64,000 bases of DNA from Flagellimonas allohymeniacidonis (lineage in GTDB: Bacteria; Bacteroidota; Bacteroidia; Flavobacteriales; Flavobacteriaceae). Positions 54,497 through 62,292 of the stretch are shown piece by piece. Location: contig NZ_SGIU01000001.1 of assembly GCF_004296335.1 (NCBI RefSeq), forward strand, positions 349,290 through 413,289, written 5' to 3'. The position numbers and the translations under genes were made by a program. Positions within the stretch are counted from its first letter, which is position 1; every line of letters starts with the position of its first letter. The notes beneath the pieces were generated by a model. That model saw only the letters and a list, made by a program, of their open reading frames with translations. It ran no database searches and was not told the origin of the DNA.

Positions 54497-57187
54497 TTAT
54501 CTCACGCTTCTAAAAGGCTGGCTTCGATTTTCCCACTTAAGGTCGCTAAGAATGGAACTCTTTATCCCAATAAAGAAATACCAACGTTCAAACTGCCCAA
54601 AAGGGGTCCAATCGAAACTTAATCGGAAACTGTCCAAATCCCGATTGAAATTGAACCGGGTATCCGTGAACCCTTTATTTCTAAAATCATAGCCCGAATT
54701 GAAGCCTACTTCCCATTTCGGGGTAAGCTTAACATTGCCCGAGAACATTAAAGAGTGATTCGTTATCTCTCTTTGCCTGTTATTGTTGTTGTAGGTCGCC
54801 ACGTAGGTAAGTCGCATATCCCAGGGCAACTTATTCGTAAAGGCCGGATTTTCGACATCCCCATCATCGTTTTCCTCCCGCCTAAAAAAGGTTTCTCCCG
54901 TTTGCACACCATCTAGGGCGAAAGGATTATCACCATATTGGGGATCCTGGTTCTCTTCCCCCAATGTTTTCCTTCCCCCTTTTTTAAACATTTCACTATT
55001 TATGGAAAAACCCGTATTGATACGGGCAGAGGTAAGGCGCAACAGTCCACCACCATTGTTGATGTTAAAGGTGTTTATTCTTCTTCCATTATTGTCAATG
55101 GCATAAGGGTCAAATGTTGCGGCAAAATTAATGGGTACATTTCTGATAATTTCCGTGGCCCCGTTCATGTTGATGGGACTGAGTTTTAAGGAATCAGCCT
55201 CAAAATTATAACCTGCAGAAAAAGTGAGGTTGCTCAAAATACTCACCTTCCGGGGTTCGATAGCGGTTGAATCTTTATCGCGAACCTTTGCTTCAAGCGT
55301 ATTCTGCAATGAAAAGTTAAGCGAATTGCTCCTATTTAGCGAAGGTCGCCCATAAAGACTGGTTTCAAAAGGGGTAAACTGGACTTCCTCTCCATCACCA
55401 TCAATGTACGAATCAAAAAACTGCTCAAATGAGGGAGCATAGCTATAGCTAATGGAGGGCCGCATAACGTGACGAATGGCCTGTATTTTTTTATCTTCTC
55501 CGAAATTAAAGGTTCCGTATAATACCGTACCAATGCTGGCACCCATACTATAGCGATTGAAGCGGTCAAAACCAGATATGGTATCGGTAACCACCTCCTG
55601 TTGGTCGGCATCAAATCTTCTTTGGATGGTTTCCAAGGTCCATACATCCTCATAATTACCATTCAAACTGACACTTAAGTATTTGGCCAACTTAAAGTTG
55701 GTGGCCAGTGGAATTCGATGGCGTGCACCAATACGGGCATCGTCGAACATGGCACTGGTAAAAAAGTTTTCCTCATCGGTGGTAAGTGTGTTCTGCGCGT
55801 TTACGTCGTATTGAAAATTGACATTCTGTATAATCCCTTTTTTGATACCGTCCCTTTCGGCAAAAGGAAAAATACGCTCCATGCTCGCTTGAAAAGTAGG
55901 GAGGGACATAGTGATTTGCTCCGTACGTGAGTTTTGGGTATGCGTCAAAGTCATACTCGCATTTACCGAAGGATATGCCGGAAAGGTTTTGGCATAGCTG
56001 ATGGACGACGCAAAGGTGTTGGTCTGAACATCATTACGATTGTTCTGATTCAGGGAATTTGAGAAAAATTGACTGCTTCCCAAGTTCACCGATGCTGAAA
56101 ACCGTGAATTGGGATTGGATTTAGGGTCCTGTGTATGCCGTATCTGAATGTTGTAATTACTCGATCGACTGAAATCATCAAAACCCTTTTGACTCTGTAT
56201 CAGGTTTTCAAAACTAAAATTGATGTTCCCCCTAAACTTATAGCGTTTGGTATAAATAGAGGCCCCGCGAAAGCCATAGCTTCCATTGGTATAGAAATCC
56301 CCTGTGACACTTAAATCGATGTATTCGCTTATAGGAAGATAATACCCCCCATTTTGTATAAAATACCCCCTTTGCGGGTCGTTACCGAAGGTCGGAAAAA
56401 TCAATCCGGCCGTTCGACCTACGGTCAGCGGAAAATAAGCAAAAGGCAGAGCAATGGGAGTAGGTACATCAACTATGTACATATTACTAAAGCCGGCAAT
56501 AATTTTCTTTTTTGGGACAAACTTTGCTCTTCGAATGCGAATGTAATAGTCTGGGTCGACTGTATCTTTTGAAGTGGTAAGCTTGGCCTCGCTCAAAAAG
56601 TAAACAGAGTCATTTTCCTTCTTGGTAACCTCGGCATAGAATTTCATGGCATCACTTCCCAGTTGTCCCAGTCCTGCTTGCTGTTCGCTTCGCGAGTTCC
56701 AAATCAAGGCCTTTTGGGTGTCGAAATTAAATCGGATGGAATCCGGTCGTACCTCATTGTCCCCTTGTTTAAAATAGGGGAGTTGCGTATACGTCCCTGT
56801 TGAATCCTTTATCCGTCCGGCGTATACTTCGTTTTTTACATAATCCATCACAATGATGCCTGCCTTGAGCTCCGTATCTTGATAATAAATTTCCGCTTCG
56901 TTGTAGAGGTAGATTTTGTTTTCAGACTGGCTTAGTTTTACATAATCCTTGGCCCTGTATTTAATCTGATCCGTTAAGAAAGAAGGCTGTTTTTGAACGG
57001 AATCCGTTGCCGCAGTATCAACACGAATCGAATCGTTCAAAATATTTGCGGGAAGCAGCGGAGCGGTAATACTATCCTGCACGGCTTTAATGGGCAAAGG
57101 GGTAATTGGATCTTCCTGTGCCAAAAAAGTTGTGTGGATGCCTATGAGTGCAAATAGGAATACAAAGAGATGTTTGTTTGATTGCAA
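54497..57187 (-). CDS. lptD: LPS-assembly protein LptD, flavobacterial type
   Basis: This 896-residue outer membrane protein has a signal peptide (FALIGIHTTFLAQ), an OstA-like periplasmic domain (about 75-210; YNEAEIYYQDTELKAGIIVM, LIWNSRSEQQAGLG) and a large LptD barrel (FAYFPLTVGRTAGLIFPTFG ... WEVGFNSGYDFRNKGF). LptD with LptE places lipopolysaccharide in the outer leaflet. The divergent promoter region to the amidase (57188-57315) has a TAAGTTTG -7 box on the minus strand at 57234-57241. Confidence 0.9.
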   Translation of the reverse strand: MQSNKHLFVFLFALIGIHTTFLAQEDPITPLPIKAVQDSITAPLLPANILNDSIRVDTAATDSVQKQPSFLTDQIKYRAKDYVKLSQSENKIYLYNEAEIYYQDTELKAGIIVMDYVKNEVYAGRIKDSTGTYTQLPYFKQGDNEVRPDSIRFNFDTQKALIWNSRSEQQAGLGQLGSDAMKFYAEVTKKENDSVYFLSEAKLTTSKDTVDPDYYIRIRRAKFVPKKKIIAGFSNMYIVDVPTPIALPFAYFPLTVGRTAGLIFPTFGNDPQRGYFIQNGGYYLPISEYIDLSVTGDFYTNGSYGFRGASIYTKRYKFRGNINFSFENLIQSQKGFDDFSRSSNYNIQIRHTQDPKSNPNSRFSASVNLGSSQFFSNSLNQNNRNDVQTNTFASSISYAKTFPAYPSVNASMTLTHTQNSRTEQITMSLPTFQASMERIFPFAERDGIKKGIIQNVNFQYDVNAQNTLTTDEENFFTSAMFDDARIGARHRIPLATNFKLAKYLSVSLNGNYEDVWTLETIQRRFDADQQEVVTDTISGFDRFNRYSMGASIGTVLYGTFNFGEDKKIQAIRHVMRPSISYSYAPSFEQFFDSYIDGDGEEVQFTPFETSLYGRPSLNRSNSLNFSLQNTLEAKVRDKDSTAIEPRKVSILSNLTFSAGYNFEADSLKLSPINMNGATEIIRNVPINFAATFDPYAIDNNGRRINTFNINNGGGLLRLTSARINTGFSINSEMFKKGGRKTLGEENQDPQYGDNPFALDGVQTGETFFRREENDDGDVENPAFTNKLPWDMRLTYVATYNNNNRQREITNHSLMFSGNVKLTPKWEVGFNSGYDFRNKGFTDTRFNFNRDLDSFRLSFDWTPFGQFERWYFFIGIKSSILSDLKWENRSQPFRSVR

Positions 57188-57315
57188 CGTGATAAATCCT
57201 ATTTTTGTGCTAGTTTGGCTCAGTTTTTGGGCTCAAACTTACATATATTTTTTCTTCCGTTATTGGGCAATTACAATATTTTAACCTTAATGGAAAGCTA
57301 AAAATCAGTAGTTCT

Positions 57316-58551
57316 ATGAATACATGTCGGTTTGCTTTTTTCTTTGTATTACTTCTAATTCCTCCTCTATCCTCGTTCACCAAGAATAATACCGAACTAC
57401 TTCAAAAAGATAAATTTGTTGTGGTATTGGACGCAGGTCATGGTGGACACGACCCTGGTAACCTCGGAAATGGGTATCTCGAAAAGAACATCGCACTCCA
57501 AATTGTATTGAGTGCAGGCAGGGAACTCGAAAAAGACCCAGATATTAAGGTGGTGTATACAAGAAAGGACGACACATTTGTGGATTTGTTCGTGAGAGGA
57601 AAAATTGCGAACGAGGCCAATGCTGACTTATTTGTCTCGGTACACTGCGATTCCCATTCATCGGATGCACATGGTGCGGGCACTTTTGTTTTAGGATTGC
57701 ATGCCAATCGACAGAACTTTGAAGTGGCCAAAAAAGAGAACTCTGTAATTTACTTGGAAGACAACTACGAAGAAAGATATGCCCAGTACGATATCAATTC
57801 TCCCGAATCGGTGATTGGTTTGACCATAATGCAGGAAGAATTTTTACAGCAGAGTATCTATCTCGGTAAGAAGTTGCAAGATAACTTCACCAAAAGTTTG
57901 AAAAGGAAAGACCGCAAGGTGGAACAGGCCGGCTTTATTGTTTTGCATCAAACTTTTATGCCCAGTGTTTTGGTGGAAACAGGCTTTTTGACCAACAAAA
58001 ACGAAGGGGGTTATCTGAATTCCACAAAAGGGCAAAACGAGATGGGAAAGGCTATAGCCAAAGCCATCAAATCGTATAAGGCCGACCTAGGTAGTGGTTT
58101 GGAACTGGAAACTCCCAAAGAGAAGGTTGAGGACTCTACTGTGGACCTCAATATTCCCAAGGAGACATCATCCACGAACGAAAAGGTAAGCTCACAAGAA
58201 ACCAAACCCAAGGAGACCAAGCCCGAGGAAACAAAAGTCGTAGAAAACACTGAGGTTGCATCCAATACAACTGAAAAACAGGAGCCTACGGCCAAAAAAG
58301 ATGTTATATTCAAGGTACAGCTTATGGCCAGTTCAAGAAACATCAACCTAACTCCAGGTAACTTTCGTGGATTGGACATGCTCTCAAAAGAGCCCTATAA
58401 AAATCTTTATCGCTATATGTACGGCAATGCGGAGAGTTATGAGGAAGCCAAGCGCCTTAAAACCAAGGCGGATGCCCAAGGGTACACCACTTCCTATATT
58501 GTGGCCTATAAAAGTGGGGAACGGGTTCCCTTGAAGAGCGTAGTCAAATAG
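57316..58551 (+). CDS. N-acetylmuramoyl-L-alanine amidase
   Basis: This 411-residue secreted Amidase_3 enzyme has the motifs VVLDAGHGGHDPGNLGNG (zinc His), YLEKNIALQ (Glu), FVSVHCDSHSSD (His), and SVLVETGFLTN (catalytic Glu). An acidic and Lys/Thr-rich linker (about 260-330, with repeated KPKETKPEETK) leads to a C-terminal SPOR-like domain (about 335-405; IFKVQLMASSRNINL). It cleaves the amide between muramic acid and the stem peptide, typically at the division site. It is divergent from lptD and heads the downstream plus-strand run. Confidence 0.93.
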   Translation: MNTCRFAFFFVLLLIPPLSSFTKNNTELLQKDKFVVVLDAGHGGHDPGNLGNGYLEKNIALQIVLSAGRELEKDPDIKVVYTRKDDTFVDLFVRGKIANEANADLFVSVHCDSHSSDAHGAGTFVLGLHANRQNFEVAKKENSVIYLEDNYEERYAQYDINSPESVIGLTIMQEEFLQQSIYLGKKLQDNFTKSLKRKDRKVEQAGFIVLHQTFMPSVLVETGFLTNKNEGGYLNSTKGQNEMGKAIAKAIKSYKADLGSGLELETPKEKVEDSTVDLNIPKETSSTNEKVSSQETKPKETKPEETKVVENTEVASNTTEKQEPTAKKDVIFKVQLMASSRNINLTPGNFRGLDMLSKEPYKNLYRYMYGNAESYEEAKRLKTKADAQGYTTSYIVAYKSGERVPLKSVVK

Positions 58552-58563
58552 CTATTTAAAACC

Positions 58564-58595
58564 TTGACAACCTTGTAAAAAAAGCCCTAATTTTG
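58564..58595 (+). promoter_or_regulatory. Candidate promoter for mlaD
   Basis: TTG at 58564-58566 and TAATTTTG at 58588-58595 are separated by 21 bases, fitting the Bacteroidota consensus. The predicted transcription start near 58602 lies shortly before the TTG start codon at 58619. The promoter would let mlaD and following genes be expressed apart from the amidase. Confidence 0.5.
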
Positions 58596-58618
58596 TTTGG
58601 AACAGTAAACCAAGCCTT

Positions 58619-59581
58619 TTGAAACTTACCAGGGAAATTAAAGCTGGGATAATTGTATTGACTGGGATATTCGCCTTTATTATAGGATACAATTACCTTA
58701 AGTCCTCCTCACTTTTTGAAGATACCAAGACGTTTTATGCGGTATATGACCATGTAGGTGGTCTACAACCCGGCACCCAAGTGACCATTAATGGCTTGGC
58801 CGTTGGAAATGTCAATAGCATCCGTTTCAAGGATAGTTCAGGTAAACTTCTGGTAACTTTTTCAATAAATAATGACTTTGAGTTCTCTAAAAATAGTAAA
58901 GCCGAATTGTACGACACAGGGATTATTGGAGGTAAGGGGATTCAAATAAATCCTGTTTTTGACCAAGCCCCGTCGGCACAATCCGGCGATACACTTACCA
59001 GTGTCACCAAGCCAGGCCTTACAGAACTGGTTCAACAAAAACTCACCCCGCTACAGCTTAAAGTTGAAGGGGCTGTGTCTCACGCGGATTCGTTATTGAT
59101 GAATGTAAATGCGATTTTGGATGAGCCCACTAAGCTTGAACTTCAAAGAGGGATAGCAGGGCTAAGTGACCTTGTGGCCTCTTTCAAATCCAGTGCTGAT
59201 AAGTTGAATGTTCTTCTTGAAAATAACAGCGAACAATTGGATAGTTCCATTAAGAATGTGGGTAACATCACGTCAAATTTTTCCAAGCTTTCAGATTCCT
59301 TGAGCAATGCTGGCCTAGCTGAAACAGTTTCGAATTTTCAAATCACCGTTGAACGATTGAATTCGGTTTTGGGTAAAATAGAAAAGGGAGAAGGTTCTTT
59401 GGGCAAATTGGCGAAAGACGATAAATTGTACAACAACCTTGCAGAAGCTTCTCGCGAGCTCGATTTGTTGTTGCAAGACTTTAGATTAAATCCCAAGCGA
59501 TATGTGAACGTATCGGTTTTTGGTAAAAAACAGAAAGACTACGAACTTCCCGAAAACGACCCTGCATCCCAAAAACAATAA
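58619..59581 (+). CDS. MlaD family (MCE domain) protein, TTG start
   Basis: This 320-residue protein has one N-terminal membrane helix (AGIIVLTGIFAFIIGYNYL), an MCE domain (about 38-115; TFYAVYDHVGGLQPGTQVTI, YDTGIIGGKGIQINPVF) and a C-terminal helical region (about 135-300). MCE proteins form hexameric rings for lipid traffic between the membranes. The start codon is TTG: the translated KLTREIKAG directly after it is the family start and no ATG is nearby. No MlaE/MlaF genes are adjacent. Confidence 0.92.
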   Translation: MKLTREIKAGIIVLTGIFAFIIGYNYLKSSSLFEDTKTFYAVYDHVGGLQPGTQVTINGLAVGNVNSIRFKDSSGKLLVTFSINNDFEFSKNSKAELYDTGIIGGKGIQINPVFDQAPSAQSGDTLTSVTKPGLTELVQQKLTPLQLKVEGAVSHADSLLMNVNAILDEPTKLELQRGIAGLSDLVASFKSSADKLNVLLENNSEQLDSSIKNVGNITSNFSKLSDSLSNAGLAETVSNFQITVERLNSVLGKIEKGEGSLGKLAKDDKLYNNLAEASRELDLLLQDFRLNPKRYVNVSVFGKKQKDYELPENDPASQKQ

Positions 59582-59587
59582 TCCACA

Positions 59588-60913
59588 ATGCAATATATCC
59601 CCAACATCGTATTTGCAATAGCCCTTATTTTGGGTATTGGTTACTTCATCCGAAACGTTAAAAAACTATCGCGTAACATAAAATTGGGTAAAGATGTGGA
59701 TGTTAGTGATAACAAGCCCCAACGATGGACCAATATGGCCAAAATTGCATTAGGACAAACCAAAATGGTGGTTCGGCCCATTGCGGGATTGATGCACATT
59801 ATTGTTTATGTCGGATTTATCATCATCAATATTGAAGTTCTTGAAATTATATTGGATGGTCTTCTGGGGACCCATCGTATTTTCGCACCCTTGGGAGCAG
59901 TTTATGATTTTTTGATAGGCTCATTTGAAATTTTAGCGCTTCTGGTCATTGTGGCTGTGGTAGTTTTTTGGATTCGTAGAAATGCTATCCGCCTGCAGCG
60001 ATTTATCAAACCAGAAATGGCAGGTTGGCCCAAGAATGATGCAAACCTGATTCTATATATTGAAGTGGTGTTGATGCTTCTTTTCTTGACCATGAATGGG
60101 GCGGATTATCAATTGCAGCAACTAGGCGCCGCACATTACGAACAAGCGGGGGCATTCCCAGTTAGCCAGTATATTGCCCAATTGTTTGATGGGCTTACCA
60201 TTTCGAACCTTATTCTGATTGAACGCACGGCCTGGTGGCTCCATATTTTGGGAATATTGGCATTTTTGAACTATCTCTATTATTCCAAACACTTGCATAT
60301 TCTTTTGGCTTTCCCCAACACCTACTATGGAAAGTTGAAACCACAGGGTGAATTTGATAATGTGGAAGCTGTGACCAATGAAGTAAAGTTGATGATGGAC
60401 CCTTCTGCCGACCCCTTTGCTGCTGCTGATGAAAATCAAGCGGATCCAGACAAATTTGGCGCTTCGGATGTTTTGGATTTAAATTGGGTACAATTACTGA
60501 ATGCCTACACCTGTACGGAATGTGGTCGATGTACTTCGGAATGTCCGGCCAACCAAACCGGAAAATTGCTTTCTCCTAGGAAGATTATGATGGACACCCG
60601 TGACAGATTGGAAGAAGTAGGAAAAAATATAGATGCCAACAAGGGAGAATTTGTTCCAGACGGAAAACAATTGCTGGATGACTATATCACCCGGGAGGAA
60701 CTTTGGGCATGTACGACCTGCAATGCATGCGTTGAGGCATGTCCTGTAAGCATTGACCCTCTCTCCATAATTGTGGAGATGAGACGATTTTTGGTCATGG
60801 AGCAATCCGCTGCACCATCCGACCTTAATAATATGATGGGCAATCTGGAGAATAACGGAGCCCCATGGCCCTTTAATCAAATGGACCGATTGAATTGGGC
60901 TCAAGAATCTTAA
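59588..60913 (+). CDS. Membrane cytochrome-b-like / 4Fe-4S protein
   Basis: This 441-residue protein has an N-terminal membrane part with about five helices that carries paired His (LMHIIVYVGFIIIN; WWLHILGILAF and SKHLHILL), as in NarI/DsrM-type heme b proteins. A cytosolic domain has two 4Fe-4S motifs: CTECGRCTSECP (from Cys309) and CTTCNACVEACP (from Cys375). With the CCG protein downstream (9-base gap) it resembles an HdrDE or DsrMK pair, moving electrons between menaquinone and a cytosolic acceptor or thiol. The acceptor is unknown. Confidence 0.87.
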   Translation: MQYIPNIVFAIALILGIGYFIRNVKKLSRNIKLGKDVDVSDNKPQRWTNMAKIALGQTKMVVRPIAGLMHIIVYVGFIIINIEVLEIILDGLLGTHRIFAPLGAVYDFLIGSFEILALLVIVAVVVFWIRRNAIRLQRFIKPEMAGWPKNDANLILYIEVVLMLLFLTMNGADYQLQQLGAAHYEQAGAFPVSQYIAQLFDGLTISNLILIERTAWWLHILGILAFLNYLYYSKHLHILLAFPNTYYGKLKPQGEFDNVEAVTNEVKLMMDPSADPFAAADENQADPDKFGASDVLDLNWVQLLNAYTCTECGRCTSECPANQTGKLLSPRKIMMDTRDRLEEVGKNIDANKGEFVPDGKQLLDDYITREELWACTTCNACVEACPVSIDPLSIIVEMRRFLVMEQSAAPSDLNNMMGNLENNGAPWPFNQMDRLNWAQES

Positions 60914-60922
60914 TACGAGTGT

Positions 60923-61714
60923 ATGTCAGATAATATGAATGTGCCTACCATGGCGTCCCTTTTTGCGGAAGGAAAACAGCCTGAAGTACTTTTTTGGGTA
61001 GGATGTGCCGGAAGTTTTGACGACCGTGCAAAAAAAATCACCAAGGCCTTTGTCAAAATATTGAACAAAGCAGGAGTAAGTTTTGCTGTGCTTGGAACAG
61101 AGGAAAGCTGTACCGGTGACCCAGCAAAGCGGGCCGGAAACGAATTTCTTTTCCAAATGCAGGCCATGACCAATATTGAGGTCTTGAACGCATACGAAAT
61201 TAAAAAAGTGGTCACGGCATGTCCCCATTGTTTCAATACCATAAAAAACGAATATCCGGGCTTAGGAGGAAACTATGAAGTAATCCATCACACTCAATTT
61301 TTAAAGCAATTGGTGGATGAGGGTAAGATTTCCATTGAAGGTGGCACCTATAAAGGAAAACGAATTACCTACCATGACCCCTGTTATTTGGGGAGGGCCA
61401 ACAACGTTTTCGAAGCGCCCCGAGAGCTGATTCAGAAATTGGATGCTGAGCTTGTGGAGATGAAGAACTGTAAAAAACGCGGTCTTTGTTGTGGTGCAGG
61501 AGGTGCACAAATGTTCAAAGAGCCTGAAAAGGGAGATAAGGACGTGAATGTTGAACGAACAGAACAAGCTTTGGAGACCCAACCCGAAATTATTGCTGCG
61601 GCATGTCCGTTTTGTAATACGATGATGACCGACGGAGTCAAAAACAAAGAAAAAGAAGCTTCAATTGCGGTATTGGATGTTGCCGAGTTGATAGCGAATG
61701 CACAAGATTTATAA
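60923..61714 (+). CDS. CCG-domain iron-sulfur protein (HdrB/HdrD-like)
   Basis: This 263-residue cytosolic protein has two Cys-rich CCG modules: VGCAGSFDDR, ESCTGDPAKR and TACPHCFNTI in the first; HDPCYLGRAN, LCCGAGGAQMF (Cys189-Cys190) and AACPFCNTMM in the second. Such modules hold noncubane 4Fe-4S clusters in heterodisulfide reductase or bind substrate in lactate/glycolate oxidase complexes. It is the partner of the membrane Fe-S protein just upstream. Confidence 0.9.
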   Translation: MSDNMNVPTMASLFAEGKQPEVLFWVGCAGSFDDRAKKITKAFVKILNKAGVSFAVLGTEESCTGDPAKRAGNEFLFQMQAMTNIEVLNAYEIKKVVTACPHCFNTIKNEYPGLGGNYEVIHHTQFLKQLVDEGKISIEGGTYKGKRITYHDPCYLGRANNVFEAPRELIQKLDAELVEMKNCKKRGLCCGAGGAQMFKEPEKGDKDVNVERTEQALETQPEIIAAACPFCNTMMTDGVKNKEKEASIAVLDVAELIANAQDL

Positions 61715-61716
61715 TT

Positions 61717-62199
61717 ATGCTAGTACCTTTCAATACATTACCCGATAGTGCTCGCGTTTGGATATATCAGGCCAATCGGAGTTTTACGGAAGAAGAAATC
61801 AAGGAAATCGAACATTATTTGGGAGAGTTCATTACGGGCTGGACGGCACACGGCAGTCAACTTAAGGCAGGTTTTGAAATCAAATATCGACGTTTTATCA
61901 TCATTGCTTTGGACCAATCCCATGCCGGCGCTTCGGGCTGTTCCATTGATGCATCGGTTCATTTTATTCAAGGCCTCGAAACCAAGTATAAGGTTAATTT
62001 GATGGATCGTATGAATGTATCCTTCAAACAAGGAGAATACGTTGCTTACAAACCGTTGAAGGATTTCAAAAAGATGGCCAAGAATAAATCCATCTCCAAG
62101 GATACGGTGGTATTCAATAATTTGGTCACCAACAAACAGGAATATTTGGAGCATTGGGAAGTTCCTGCCAGTGAAAGTTGGCATGCCAGATTTATATAA
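61717..62199 (+). CDS. Conserved small protein (often labelled ABC transporter ATPase)
   Basis: This 160-residue protein starts MLVPFNTLPDSARVWIYQAN and contains FITGWTAHGSQLKAGFEIKY and QSHAGASGCSIDASVHFIQG. I recall homologues in Flavobacteriia labelled 'ABC transporter ATPase', but no Walker A, signature or Walker B motif is present, so that label is wrong for this sequence. The Cys-containing HAGASGCSID looks like an active or binding site. It begins two bases after the CCG gene, so a role with that redox pair is likely. Confidence 0.87.
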   Translation: MLVPFNTLPDSARVWIYQANRSFTEEEIKEIEHYLGEFITGWTAHGSQLKAGFEIKYRRFIIIALDQSHAGASGCSIDASVHFIQGLETKYKVNLMDRMNVSFKQGEYVAYKPLKDFKKMAKNKSISKDTVVFNNLVTNKQEYLEHWEVPASESWHARFI

Positions 62200-62292
62200 T
62201 CTTTATCCTTATTTTGTCTTAAATAGCCTTTGTTCTTCGATGAAATGCAATATTTTTATCGGTAATAAGTTTATGACCTATATCGAAGATTT

